From positions 1 to 64,000 of the forward strand of contig NZ_JBFAHM010000002.1 in assembly GCF_040654195.1 (NCBI RefSeq): 64,000 nucleotides of DNA. Direction: 5' to 3'. The first letter of the stretch is position 1, and each line of letters starts with the position of its first letter. Origin of the DNA: Hamadaea sp013361475. GTDB lineage: Bacteria > Actinomycetota > Actinomycetes > Mycobacteriales > Micromonosporaceae. Position numbers and translations under genes: made by a program. This document shows positions 1-8,812 of the stretch, piece by piece. The notes beneath the pieces were generated by a model. The model was not told the DNA's origin and did no database searches. It worked only from the letters and a program-made list of their open reading frames with translations.

Positions 1-309
1 TACCCGACCCTCATCCACCGGCTCACCTACCGCCGCACCAACCACCACAACATCCACGTCCGCGGCTACAAAGAAGAAGGCACCACCACCACACCGTTCG
101 ACATGGTCATGCTCAACGACCTCGACCGATTCCACCTCGTCATCGACGTCATCGACCGCGTACCCGGACTGTCCGTCGGCGCAGCCGCCCTCCGCCAGCA
201 GATGACCGACGCCCGCCAAATCTGCCGCGACTACACCCGCCGCTACGGCGAAGACCACCCCTGGATCCGCGACTGGAAATGGCCCGTCACACCCGACCAA
301 CCAGCCTGA
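1..309 (+). CDS. xfp: Phosphoketolase, C-terminal fragment (5' end outside window)
   Basis: Open from base 1 with no start, ending in TGA; 102 residues are visible. The segment NIHVRGYKEEGTTTTPFDM followed by LNDLDRFHL is the hallmark C-terminal domain of xylulose-5-phosphate/fructose-6-phosphate phosphoketolases, which cleave sugar phosphates with thiamine diphosphate and phosphate to acetyl phosphate plus an aldose phosphate in the cytosol. The full family is about 790-820 residues, so roughly 700 residues lie to the left. Neighbouring stress genes suggest it may belong to the same low-oxygen fermentative response, since acetyl phosphate gives ATP without respiration; that link is inference. 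Confidence 0.93.
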   Translation, partial: YPTLIHRLTYRRTNHHNIHVRGYKEEGTTTTPFDMVMLNDLDRFHLVIDVIDRVPGLSVGAAALRQQMTDARQICRDYTRRYGEDHPWIRDWKWPVTPDQPA

Positions 310-333
310 TCAGGGCGACCGGCGGCGTGGCTC

Positions 334-347
334 GGGACTTTGTCCCC
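334..347. promoter_or_regulatory. Candidate DosR/DevR-type box upstream of the cNMP-domain gene
   Basis: GGGACTTTGTCCCC, an inverted repeat GGGAC/GTCCC with a 3-nt centre, ends 49 bp before the start codon at 397. A near-identical copy (AGGACTTTGTCCCC) lies at 13639. It matches the general GGGAC...GTCCC core known for DosR/DevR boxes; binding itself is inferred. Confidence 0.6.
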
Positions 348-396
348 TGTCACGCCGCTTTCGTCTGCGGTGTGCTGGACGTGGAGGTGTATTCCG

Positions 397-879
397 ATGA
401 TCGAGACGACGTATCAGACGCTGCGGTCCCACCCGTTCCTGGCCGGCTTGTCGGACCGGCAACTCGACCGGTTGTCCATGTGGGGCTACACCACCATCTT
501 CCACCGGGACAGCCGCCTGTTCGCTGAAGGCGGGCGCGCCGACCGGTTCTGGCTCGTCGACGACGGCCATGTCCGGCTCAGCACCACCGTCCCCGGCCGC
601 GGCGAGGTCGTCGTGGAGACCCTCGGCCCCGGCACGGTCATCGGCTGGTCCTGGCTGTTCCCGCCCTACCGGTGGCAGTTCACCGGCACCGCCGAGGACA
701 TGGTGCACGCCGTGGCACTGGACGGTCCCGGCGTACGGGAGCTGTGCGCGGCCGACCCGGCGCTCGGCTACGAGCTGATGCGGCGGTTCACCGCCGTTAT
801 CGCCGAACGGCTGCTGTACACCCGGGCGCGCCTGCTCGCGGCCGAATCCGAGTCGGTCGAGACCGAGCCGGCCGCCTGA
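397..879 (+). CDS. Cyclic-nucleotide-binding-domain protein without DNA-binding domain
   Basis: 160 residues from ATG 397, preceded by GGAGG at 383-387 with 9-nt spacing; an upstream in-frame ATG at 340 lacks a ribosome site. The beta-roll of CRP/FNR effector domains is visible (about residues 8-125, with GGRADRFWLVDDGHVRL and a following LGPGTVIGWSWLF segment). Typical CRP/FNR regulators continue with a 70-80 residue winged helix, which is absent here: the protein stops soon after the dimerisation helix. It therefore probably is not a DNA-binding regulator itself and may sense a ligand or act by protein contact. A DosR-like box precedes it. No obvious partner gene adjoins it. Confidence 0.8.
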   Translation: MIETTYQTLRSHPFLAGLSDRQLDRLSMWGYTTIFHRDSRLFAEGGRADRFWLVDDGHVRLSTTVPGRGEVVVETLGPGTVIGWSWLFPPYRWQFTGTAEDMVHAVALDGPGVRELCAADPALGYELMRRFTAVIAERLLYTRARLLAAESESVETEPAA

Positions 880-1004
880 TGCCGAGCGCCGCGACCGTGT
901 GCCATGGCGCAGCGCGGGCCGGCTCCCATGATCATGGTCAATTCCGTGTCGCTATGGCACCGTGAAATGACCCTGATCATGGAACGCGCCTACGGAGCGG
1001 CCAT

Positions 1005-3638
1005 TCATCGGGTGGTGAAGCGGGCGGCGCGGCGGTGTTGCCGCCGCTGATGCGGTGGGCGTACCCGCCGCGCCGTCGCACTGCGCAGGTCGCCCGCCGC
1101 GAACAGGCTGCGCTTGGCGGTCTCGACGAGGGCCAGGTAGACCACGACCAGCGCCACGACCACGCCCAGGAACGCCGGTGGCAACGGAGTGAAGCCCAAC
1201 GCCCCGGCCACCGGCGAATACGGGATCGCCCACGCGACCGCGACAGCGGCCACCGCGGACAGGACGAGCGCCAGGCTGGGCCGGCTCCGCCAGAACGGGC
1301 TGGCGTGCGTACGGATGACGAAGACGATCAGGGTCTGGGTGGCGATCGACTCGACGAACCAGCCCGTACGGAACTCGGTCTGTCCCGCGTGCAGCACGCT
1401 GAGCAGGATCGCGAACGTCAGGAAGTCGAAGATCGACGACAACGGGCCGAAGGTCAGCATGAACCGGCGGATCTCCCGCAGGTCCCAGTGCGACGGCCGG
1501 GCCAGCTGCTCGGGATCGACTCGGTCGGTCGGAATGGCGATCTGGGACACGTCGTAGAGCAGGTTGTTGAGCAGGATCTGGCCGGGCAGCATCGGCAGGA
1601 ACGGCAGGAAGGCCGACGCCCCGGCGGCGGAGAACATGTTGCCGAAGTTCGACGACGTCCCCATGAGCACGTACTTGATCGTGTTGGCGAAGATCCGGCG
1701 TCCCTCGGTCACCCCGTCCGCGAGGACACCGAGATCCTTGTCCAGCAGCAGGACGTCGGCGGCGTCCTTGGCGACGTCGGCCCCACCGTCGACGGAAACT
1801 CCGACGTCGGCGCTGTGCAGGGCCAGCGCGTCGTTGACCCCGTCGCCGAGGAACGCCACGTCCCGGCCCGCCAGCCGCTGTACGCGTACCAGCCGGGCCT
1901 TGTCGTCGGGACTGACCCGCGCGAACACCGTGGTGGCCGCGATGAGCGCGGGCAGCGCCTCGTCACCCACCTGGGCCAGCTGCTGCCCGGTGATCACGCC
2001 GGACACCGGCAGGCCGACCTGACGGCAGACGTGTTCGGCGACGGCCGGGTGGTCGCCGGTGATGACCTTGACGGCGATACCGAGCTGGGCGAGCCGGGTC
2101 AACGCCTCCGCCGCTCCTCGTTTGGGCGGATCGGACAGCACGAGCAGGCCGGCGAGCGTGAGATCCCGCACGTCCCGCGGATCGATCCGCACCGCGCCGG
2201 GCATTGCCCGGGACGCGACGGCGATCACCCGCCCACCGGTGGCGAGCCGTTCGTCGAGTACGCGCCGGACGTCCGCCGAGGCGCCGACGCACCGCGCCAG
2301 GATGTCCTCGGGAGCGCCTTTGACGATGAGCAGCCGCCCGTCCGGGCCGTCCACCAGGACGCTGGTCCGGCGACGCTCGTGATCGAACGGCACCAGGAAC
2401 CGGCGCTGGTAGTCACCCACGGGCTGGGCGGCCGCGTCCGGCGCGCGCCACAGCGCCTCATCCAGCGCGTTGCCCCCGACCGGCGCGCCCGATTCAGTGG
2501 TGGCCTCGTTGGCCAGTAGTCCGTACAGCAGGGGCAAGTGCGCCGGCCCCCCGTCCGCGCCCACGGCTTCACGCAGTGCGAGGGCTCCTTCGGTGAGGGT
2601 TCCGGTCTTGTCCGTGAACAGCACCTCGACGTTGCCAAGGTCTTCCACGCACACCAGGCGCTTGACGAGCACCCGCTGCCGGGCCAGTCGCCGGGTGCCG
2701 GTCGCCAGGCTCGTCGTGACGATCGCGGGCAACAGCTGCGGCGTTATGCCCACCGCGATGGCGAGGCTGAACAGGATCGCGTCGAGGAGCGGCCGGTCGA
2801 GGACGAGGTTGATGACGAAGATCATCGCGGTGAGCACTGCGGCGACCCGGGCGAGCAGCGTCGAGAACTGCGCGAGGCCCACCTGGAATTCGGTGGGCGG
2901 ATGCTTTCGGCCCAGGCCGACGGCGATTCGCCCGAACGCTGTGCGGGTTCCGGTCGCGACGACCACTCCAGTCGCCGACCCGGCGCGGACGACGGTGCCC
3001 ATCAAGGCGCACGGCGTCAGCTCACCCGGCCCGGCCACGGCCGGCAGCACGGCCACGTTCTTGGTGACCGGCGCGGACTCACCGGTCAGCATCGCCTCGT
3101 CACACGCGAGGCCGGTGACCTCGAGCAGACGTAGGTCGGCCGGAACCACCTGGCCGAGCTCCAGGCGTACGCGGTCGCCCGGGACCAGCTCGGTCACATC
3201 GACCTCGCGCGCCTCGCCCGAGCGTACGACTACGGCGCGATGCCGGATCCGATCGTGCAACGCCGCGCCGGCCTGCTCCGCCCGGTACTCGTTGACGAAG
3301 CCGAGGCCGACGCTGATCGCGATGATGACGCCGATGACCACCGCGTCGGTGTGCTGACCCACGACGAACGACACCGCAGCGGCGATCAGCAGCAGCGCCA
3401 GCAGGGCCGAGCGCAGCTGCCGGGCCAGCACCGCCCACGCCGACACCCGATGCGTACGCACCGCGTTCGGTCCCACCGAGGCGAGCCGCCGGTCGGCCTC
3501 GGCCTCGTCGAGTCCGGCCGGTCCGGTTTCGAGCGCCTTCAGCACGTCCGGGAGGTCCATCGTGGCCGCCTGCTGAACGTCGAGGGACCACGAGGGCGGC
3601 CGCTCACCGGACACCGTCGCCGGCTGGGTCGCTACCAC
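1005..3638 (-). CDS. P-type cation ATPase, MgtA (P-IIIB)-like
   Basis: 877 residues if started at GTG 3638, which has a perfect AGGAGG 7 nt upstream (3651-3646); the ATG at 3656 adds six residues but has no ribosome site. Motifs in order: actuator TGES (about 185-188), membrane motif VGITPQLLPAIVTT (about 297-310), phosphorylation loop FTDKTGTLTEG (Asp343), hinge GDGVNDA. The ITPQLLP helix and VKRLVCVEDLG before the Asp are typical of magnesium-type P-IIIB pumps rather than heavy-metal pumps, which would show CPC. About ten membrane helices are expected. It sits 31 bp after the CtpF-like ATPase and is probably the last gene of a USP-oxidase-ATPase-ATPase operon. The transported ion (Mg2+ or another divalent cation) is inferred. 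Confidence 0.88.
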   Translation of the reverse strand: MVATQPATVSGERPPSWSLDVQQAATMDLPDVLKALETGPAGLDEAEADRRLASVGPNAVRTHRVSAWAVLARQLRSALLALLLIAAAVSFVVGQHTDAVVIGVIIAISVGLGFVNEYRAEQAGAALHDRIRHRAVVVRSGEAREVDVTELVPGDRVRLELGQVVPADLRLLEVTGLACDEAMLTGESAPVTKNVAVLPAVAGPGELTPCALMGTVVRAGSATGVVVATGTRTAFGRIAVGLGRKHPPTEFQVGLAQFSTLLARVAAVLTAMIFVINLVLDRPLLDAILFSLAIAVGITPQLLPAIVTTSLATGTRRLARQRVLVKRLVCVEDLGNVEVLFTDKTGTLTEGALALREAVGADGGPAHLPLLYGLLANEATTESGAPVGGNALDEALWRAPDAAAQPVGDYQRRFLVPFDHERRRTSVLVDGPDGRLLIVKGAPEDILARCVGASADVRRVLDERLATGGRVIAVASRAMPGAVRIDPRDVRDLTLAGLLVLSDPPKRGAAEALTRLAQLGIAVKVITGDHPAVAEHVCRQVGLPVSGVITGQQLAQVGDEALPALIAATTVFARVSPDDKARLVRVQRLAGRDVAFLGDGVNDALALHSADVGVSVDGGADVAKDAADVLLLDKDLGVLADGVTEGRRIFANTIKYVLMGTSSNFGNMFSAAGASAFLPFLPMLPGQILLNNLLYDVSQIAIPTDRVDPEQLARPSHWDLREIRRFMLTFGPLSSIFDFLTFAILLSVLHAGQTEFRTGWFVESIATQTLIVFVIRTHASPFWRSRPSLALVLSAVAAVAVAWAIPYSPVAGALGFTPLPPAFLGVVVALVVVYLALVETAKRSLFAAGDLRSATARRVRPPHQRRQHRRAARFTTR

Positions 3639-3669
3639 GCCTTCGCCTCCTGTCATGACGCGGCCGATT

Positions 3670-6177
3670 TCAGGACCGGAGATCCCGTCGGCGGTTCATC
3701 GCCCACAACAGCAGGCCCGGCAACGCCGCGACGGCCGCACACACCAGGAGCTGAGCGCCGGTGAGGGACTCCGTCCGCAGCAGCACGCGCAGCGGCTCGG
3801 CCAGGACCGCGCCGACCTGCGCGAGCGCGGAGAGGGCTATCGCGAGCAGCAGGCCGGGGTTGGCCCACCGGTGGGCGCGGTCACGCCGGGCGCGTACCGC
3901 CAGCGCCACGCCCAGCTGCGCCAGGCCGAGGGTCACGAACAGCATGCTCTGCCAGGGCAGCCCAGCGTTCGACGCGGCCACGGCGAGTCCGGCCGACACC
4001 AGGGCCACGAGCATGCCGACGCCGAGGATCGTCCGTCCCAGCCCGCCACCGAGGACCTGCTCGCCGGGCGCGCGAGGCGGTCGCGTAAGCACGTCCGGCT
4101 CGGCCGGCTCGGCCCCGAGCGCGACACCGGGCAGCCCGTGCGTCAGCAGATTGATCCACAGAATCTGGCCGGGCAACAGCGGCACCGCCAGACCGAGGAA
4201 CGGCCCGGCCAGCATGACGAGTAGTTCGGCCACTCCCCCGGCCAGCCCGTAGCGCAGGAAGCGGCGGATGTTGTCGTACACCCGCCGGCCCTCGCCGATC
4301 GCGGCGGTCACCGTGTCCAGGTTGTCGTCGACCAGCACGAGGTCTGCGGCCTGCCGGGCGACCTCGGTCCCGCCGCCCATCGCCACCCCGATGTCCGCGC
4401 GACGCAACGCCGGCGCGTCGTTCACCCCGTCGCCGGTCATCGCGACCACCTCCCCGCGGCTCTGGAGCGCGGTGATGATGTCGAGCTTCTGCTCCGGCCG
4501 CGTACGCGCGAAGACCTGCACGTCGTGTGCCCGCTCGGGATGATCGCCGGTGCCGACGCCGTCGCCGGGGTGCCAGATACCGAGCTGTCCCGCGATGGCG
4601 GCCGCCGTGTTCGGATGATCGCCGGTGATCAGCATCATGCGTACGCCCGCCTGGCCGAACGCGTCGGCGGTGCCGCTCGCTCCAGCGCGCAACGGGTCGC
4701 CGATGCCGATGACGCCCAGCGGCCACAGTCCGCGGGGGTCGGCCGGGTCGATCGGGGTCTCGGCGTACGCGGCTGCGACGGCGACGACGCGCAGCCCCTG
4801 GGCGGCCAGGTCGGCAGCGGCCCGGCGCAGGTCCTCGACGTCCCCGCCGACCACGGGCGCCGCGAGCACGGTCTCCGGAGCGCCTTTGCAGACCGCGTAG
4901 TAGCCGGAGCCTCGCTTGTGGACGGTCGTCATCCGGCGGGTGGCCTGGTCGAAGGGACGCTCCGCCACTCGCGGGTACGCCACGCGCTCGGCCTGCGGAT
5001 CCAGGCCGCACCGGGCGGCGAAGGCGACCAGCGCGGCCTCCACGGGATCGCCGACCGCGTACCACTGCGGATGGTCGTCGTCCGGTGCAAGCAGCACCGC
5101 GTCCGAGCACAACAGCCCGGCCAGCGCCAGCTCGCGCAGGGGCGGCCCGGCATCGGGGATCACGACCCCGACCGGCTCGTACCCGGCGCCGTGCACCTCA
5201 TAGGTGACGCCTTCGCTGACCGCCCGGCGCACGGCCATCCGGCCTTCGGTGACCGTCCCGGTCTTGTCCGAGGCCAGCACGGTCACCGAACCGAGCGTCT
5301 CGACCGCATGCAGGTTCCGGGGAATGGCCTGATGCCGGGCGATCCGCCGGGCGCCCAGCGCCAAGGCGAGGGTCACCACGGCGGGCAGCGACTCCGGCAC
5401 GGCCGCCACGACCAGGCTTACCGCGACGAGTGCCATCGTGACCACCGGCCGGCCGGCGAGCACGCCCAGGACCGCCACGATCAGGCTCACCGCAACGATC
5501 GCCGCGCCGAGCAGCTTGCCCAGCCCGGCCAGCCGGCGTTGCAGCGGCGTCGGCCCGGCCTTGGCGCCCCGGGCCAGCGAGGCGATCCGGCCGAGCGCGC
5601 TGTCACCCCCGATACGCAGCACAGGACCTTCGGCCCGCCCGGTGACCAGCACCGTGCCGGAGAGCAGCTCGTCGCCGGGTTCCCGGACTACCGGCAGGGA
5701 TTCGCCGGTCAGCACCGCCTCGTCGACCTGGCACCGATGGGCGTACGCGATCATCAGGTCGGCCGGGACGATGTCGCCCGCCTCCAGGCGCACCCAGTCT
5801 TCGCGTACCAGCTGGGCAGCGGGAACGACCACGTCGTGGCCGTCCCGGACCACGCGCGCGGTCGGCGCGGTCAGGGTGTCCAGGGCCGCGATCGCATGGT
5901 CCGCGCGGACCTGCTGGACCACGCCGATGGTGGTGTTGAGCACGATCACCAGGGCGATGATCGCGGTGTCGGGCAGGTCGCCGAGGGCGATCGTGACCAC
6001 AACCGCCGCGAGCAGCAGAAGTACGAGTGGATCGCGCAGCTGGTCGAGGATCCGGGAGGCCAGGTGCCGTGGGCGCGGCCGCGCGACCTCGTTCGGCCCC
6101 TCCCGGTCCCGCCGGGCAGCCGCCTCGGCGCTGGTCAATCCAGTGATCGACGGAGCCGTCACGGTCACCGGGACCAC
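3670..6177 (-). CDS. P-type cation ATPase, CtpF/P-II (calcium-type)-like
   Basis: 835 residues from a GTG start without a strong ribosome site, so the start is uncertain. Motifs: TGES (157-160), VPESLPAVVTLALALG (about 260-275), phosphorylation loop SDKTGTVTEG (Asp304, with Val where most pumps have Leu), and MTGDGVNDAPALRRADIG. The PESLP helix and N-terminal domain place it with P-II calcium/manganese pumps such as PMR1 and mycobacterial CtpF, which belongs to the DosR regulon in M. tuberculosis. A DosR-like box (GGGACTTTAGACCC) lies about 100 bp upstream, overlapping the end of the preceding oxidase gene. Transports divalent cations across the cell membrane; exact ion not determinable from sequence. 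Confidence 0.88.
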   Translation of the reverse strand: MVPVTVTAPSITGLTSAEAAARRDREGPNEVARPRPRHLASRILDQLRDPLVLLLLAAVVVTIALGDLPDTAIIALVIVLNTTIGVVQQVRADHAIAALDTLTAPTARVVRDGHDVVVPAAQLVREDWVRLEAGDIVPADLMIAYAHRCQVDEAVLTGESLPVVREPGDELLSGTVLVTGRAEGPVLRIGGDSALGRIASLARGAKAGPTPLQRRLAGLGKLLGAAIVAVSLIVAVLGVLAGRPVVTMALVAVSLVVAAVPESLPAVVTLALALGARRIARHQAIPRNLHAVETLGSVTVLASDKTGTVTEGRMAVRRAVSEGVTYEVHGAGYEPVGVVIPDAGPPLRELALAGLLCSDAVLLAPDDDHPQWYAVGDPVEAALVAFAARCGLDPQAERVAYPRVAERPFDQATRRMTTVHKRGSGYYAVCKGAPETVLAAPVVGGDVEDLRRAAADLAAQGLRVVAVAAAYAETPIDPADPRGLWPLGVIGIGDPLRAGASGTADAFGQAGVRMMLITGDHPNTAAAIAGQLGIWHPGDGVGTGDHPERAHDVQVFARTRPEQKLDIITALQSRGEVVAMTGDGVNDAPALRRADIGVAMGGGTEVARQAADLVLVDDNLDTVTAAIGEGRRVYDNIRRFLRYGLAGGVAELLVMLAGPFLGLAVPLLPGQILWINLLTHGLPGVALGAEPAEPDVLTRPPRAPGEQVLGGGLGRTILGVGMLVALVSAGLAVAASNAGLPWQSMLFVTLGLAQLGVALAVRARRDRAHRWANPGLLLAIALSALAQVGAVLAEPLRVLLRTESLTGAQLLVCAAVAALPGLLLWAMNRRRDLRS

Positions 6178-6278
6178 GTCCGAGCGGCCGGCTTCGCTTC
6201 GCGCACAGCTATGGTCGCCATGCTTTCAGCCTGCGGCCGCAGGGCTGATCGGCCCAGTGCCGGCGGTCCGCGAGGGCC

Positions 6279-6292
6279 GGGACTTTAGACCC
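6279..6292. promoter_or_regulatory. Candidate DosR-type box before the CtpF-like ATPase
   Basis: GGGACTTTAGACCC, flanked by CC and GG so that CCGGG/CCCGG also pair. It differs at one position from the core of the mycobacterial consensus (GGGACTWWAGTCCC). It overlaps the stop codon of the multicopper oxidase and lies about 100 bp upstream of the ATPase start, suggesting an internal operon promoter. Confidence 0.65.
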
Positions 6293-7697
6293 GGTATCCG
6301 AGCAAGGTCATCATGCCCGCCTCCGCGTGGTAGGCGTTGTGGCAGTGCAGCATCCACCGCCCCGGGTTGTCCGCGTCGAACAACAGCCTGACCGTGCGCC
6401 CCGGAAACACACCCACAGTGTCTTTGCGCGGTCCGGACACATCGCCGACCGCGAAGCTGTGGCCGTGCAGATGAACGGGATGCCACATCATCGTGGTGTT
6501 GGCGATCTCCAGCCACACCCGCTCTCCGGCGGAGACCACGAGATCGACCCGGTCATGATCGAACGTGCGGCCGTCGAAACCCCACACGAAGCGCATCATG
6601 CCGCCGGTCAGGCGGGTGCGCAGGGTCTGCGCGGCGTTCCGGCCCGCCAGCGCCACCGAGTCGTCCGCTTTCATCTGGTCGTACGCCGGCAGCAGCCCAC
6701 CGAGCTCGGCCGGAAGCACGCCCGCGGGTGGTGGAGCCCCACCCCCGGTACGCAGCAGCGCCAGACCGGTGCCGTTCTTGCCCTCGGCTGAGGCGACCAG
6801 CGGGAAGACCCCGTCACCGGCGGTGATCAGCGCGTCGTAGCGCTCCCCCATCCCGATCAGGAGCGTGTCGGCCGGGATCGGCCGGATCGGCAGCCCGTCG
6901 GTGTGCGTGACGGTCATCCGGTGACCGCCGAGCGCCACCCGGTACGCCGTGTCGCCACCGGCGTTGATCAGCCGCAGCCGGATGCGGTCCCCCGGCCGGG
7001 CGCGCAGCACGTCGGGGTCGGCCGGCAGCCGCCCGTTGACCAGGTGGTGCGCGTACGCGACCGTACCCATGACCTCGCCCATGCCCATCATGCGGCCGGT
7101 GCGAGCCAGGTCGGCGTACACCGCCTCCGGGGTGCGATCGAGCCAGTCGTCGAGGACGACGATCCACTCGTGGTCGTAGGCCAGCGGCTCATGCGGGTCG
7201 TCGACGATCAGCGGAGCCGACAGCCCGCGTTCCAGCTGCAGTCCGCTGTGCGGATGGAACCAATAGGTGCCCGGAGCCGGGGCGGTGAACCGGTAGACGA
7301 ATTCGCCCCCGGCCTGGATCGGCTCCTGGGTGACGTGCGGTACGCCGTCGGCGTCGTTACGCAAGGTGATGCCGTGCCAGTGCACCGACGTCTCGGCCGG
7401 AAGCCGGTTACGCACTGTGGCCACGAGCTGTTCGCCGGCACGCAGCCGGATCACCGGCCGGGCGAGCCGCCCGCCGTAGGACCACGCGGGCACGATCACG
7501 CCACCGAGATCCACCTCGGACTCGATCGCGTCGATGGCGACACCGCGTTCAGGCCCGGGCCGGCGGGCTTGTTCCGCGGCGGCGACCTGCGGGCCGGTCG
7601 GCGACACCACGGCGGTCGAGCCGCCCGGCAGGCAACCGCCGAGCCCTCCGCCGGCCGCGGTCAGTCCGGCGGCCAAGAGGACCCGGCGGGTCACCAT
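6285..7697 (-). CDS. Three-domain multicopper oxidase (laccase/CopA-like), exported
   Basis: 470 residues. The N-terminus MVTRRVLLAAGLTAAGGGLG resembles a twin-arginine signal and ends in a possible lipobox LGGC (Cys22), so the enzyme is exported and perhaps lipid-anchored. All copper motifs are present: HWHG (106-109), HPHSG (148-152), HPVHLHGH (406-413) and HCH...H...M (451-462), giving a type-1 site plus trinuclear centre. Such enzymes oxidise Cu(I), phenols or metals with O2 reduced to water. Start is 5 bp from the stop of the upstream tandem USP gene, so they are co-transcribed. Substrate unknown; copper or redox protection is the likely role given the ATPases downstream. Confidence 0.92.
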   Translation of the reverse strand: MVTRRVLLAAGLTAAGGGLGGCLPGGSTAVVSPTGPQVAAAEQARRPGPERGVAIDAIESEVDLGGVIVPAWSYGGRLARPVIRLRAGEQLVATVRNRLPAETSVHWHGITLRNDADGVPHVTQEPIQAGGEFVYRFTAPAPGTYWFHPHSGLQLERGLSAPLIVDDPHEPLAYDHEWIVVLDDWLDRTPEAVYADLARTGRMMGMGEVMGTVAYAHHLVNGRLPADPDVLRARPGDRIRLRLINAGGDTAYRVALGGHRMTVTHTDGLPIRPIPADTLLIGMGERYDALITAGDGVFPLVASAEGKNGTGLALLRTGGGAPPPAGVLPAELGGLLPAYDQMKADDSVALAGRNAAQTLRTRLTGGMMRFVWGFDGRTFDHDRVDLVVSAGERVWLEIANTTMMWHPVHLHGHSFAVGDVSGPRKDTVGVFPGRTVRLLFDADNPGRWMLHCHNAYHAEAGMMTLLGYRV

Positions 7698-7701
7698 CGG
7701 G

Positions 7702-8577
7702 TCAGTCTTCGGTCGGGTGGATCACGGCGACCGGGTGGTGCGCGTGGTGCACGAGCGCGCGGCTGACCGAGCCGAGCATCAGCCCGGCGAAGCCGCCCCG
7801 GCCTCGGCACCCGACGACGGTCAACGCCGCGTCGGCGGAGGCGTCGACCATCGCCTTCTCGACGTTGTCGGTGACCTGAGCGCGGGTCTGGACCGAGATG
7901 CCGCCTTCGGCGTACACCGCGACGGCGTTCGCCAGCATCTTCGCGGCATCGGTCTGCTCACTGGGCACACAGGCGTTCATGACGATCAACGGGACGCCAC
8001 GACGGCGGGCCTCGTCGACGCCGAAGACCAACGCGGCCCGAGCGGCGGCCGACCCGTCGTACCCCACGAGGACCGGTCCCGCCGGGCCGGGCGAAGCCGG
8101 CGGCTGTTCCGGGCCGGGCTCGACGTCGCTCACCGGCGGGCGTACCACCACCACCGGGCCGTGCGCGTGCGCGGCGAGCTGCGCCGACACCGAGCCGAGG
8201 AGCAGCTCGGCGAAGCCGCCGACGCCGCGGCAGCCGACCACCGTCAGCGCCGCCTTACGCGACTCCTCGATCAGGATGCCCGCGGGAACCCCGGCGACCT
8301 CTTTCGACTCGACCGCGGTCAGCGCAGGGAACTGCTGCTGCACCCGCTCGGCCGTGTCGGTCAGCAGCTTGGCGACCTGTTCCTGGAAGTGTTCCGCCTC
8401 GGCGATGGAATAGGACACCATGCCCATCGGCAGGTATCCGTACAGCGGCGACTCGTGCGCGTACACCAGGCGGAGCGGCACACCCCGCCATAGGGCGTCC
8501 CGCGCGGCGTACGCGACGGCAGCCAGGCTGGACGGCGAACCGTCGACGCCGACGACGACCGGACGTGAGGCATACAT
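7702..8577 (-). CDS. Tandem universal stress protein (two USP domains)
   Basis: 291 residues from ATG 8577, chosen because GAAGGG sits 9 nt upstream; an in-frame ATG at 8586 directly abuts that site. Two Usp domains follow each other: domain 1 begins PVVVGVDGSPSS and ends with the GCRGVGGFAELLLGS nucleotide-loop pattern; domain 2 begins PVLVGYDGSAAA and ends GCRGRGGFAGLMLGS. Both have the G-2x-G-9x-G-(S/T) ATP-binding signature. Tandem USPs of this type are induced by hypoxia in mycobacteria (Rv2005c/Rv2623 group). A perfect box GGGACCAAGGTCCC lies 67 bp upstream. First gene of an operon with the copper oxidase and two ATPases. Confidence 0.93.
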   Translation of the reverse strand: MYASRPVVVGVDGSPSSLAAVAYAARDALWRGVPLRLVYAHESPLYGYLPMGMVSYSIAEAEHFQEQVAKLLTDTAERVQQQFPALTAVESKEVAGVPAGILIEESRKAALTVVGCRGVGGFAELLLGSVSAQLAAHAHGPVVVVRPPVSDVEPGPEQPPASPGPAGPVLVGYDGSAAARAALVFGVDEARRRGVPLIVMNACVPSEQTDAAKMLANAVAVYAEGGISVQTRAQVTDNVEKAMVDASADAALTVVGCRGRGGFAGLMLGSVSRALVHHAHHPVAVIHPTED

Positions 8578-8643
8578 GGTGTTCATCCCTTCACGATCGG
8601 CCCGGTCAACCGGGGCGGGCAGGGTGTCCCGGCCCCTGATCAT

Positions 8644-8657
8644 GGGACCAAGGTCCC
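8644..8657. promoter_or_regulatory. Candidate DosR-type box (perfect palindrome) for the USP operon
   Basis: GGGACCAAGGTCCC has perfect 6-bp arms around AA. It sits 67 bp upstream of the tandem USP start, on the spacing expected for an activator site. It is the cleanest of the series of related sites in this window. Confidence 0.75.
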
Positions 8658-8711
8658 CTCGGCCGGTTGCATGGCGGTGCCCGCGACGCCGTTGTCGGCA
8701 CCGCCGTCTGG

Positions 8712-8725
8712 CGGACCAAAGGCCC
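8712..8725. promoter_or_regulatory. Candidate DosR-type box, distal site of hsp20
   Basis: CGGACCAAAGGCCC (form xGGAC-N4-GGCCC), 88 bp upstream of the Hsp20 start. It is one of two such sites in the USP/Hsp20 divergent intergenic region in addition to the USP-proximal site at 8644. Confidence 0.55.
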
Positions 8726-8745
8726 TGTCATCTGCCGGGGTTCTC

Positions 8746-8759
8746 GGGACTTCTGTCCA
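8746..8759. promoter_or_regulatory. Candidate DosR-type box, proximal site of hsp20
   Basis: GGGACTTCTGTCCA (GGGAC-TTCT-GTCCx), 54 bp upstream of the Hsp20 ATG. Paired sites 20 bp apart edge to edge are reminiscent of the double DosR boxes upstream of mycobacterial hspX. Confidence 0.6.
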
Positions 8760-8812
8760 TAGCTGGGCACCATGACCAGCGATGGGATGGAAGTGAAGAA
8801 AGGAGGTGTTCC

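Noticed and set aside
1035..2519. 494-codon plus-strand frame opposite the MgtA-like ATPase
   Set aside because: Same reason: composition-driven open frame with no recognisable protein features.
4525..6288. 587-codon plus-strand frame opposite the CtpF-like ATPase
   Set aside because: Antisense shadow; the minus-strand ATPase has all family motifs in order.
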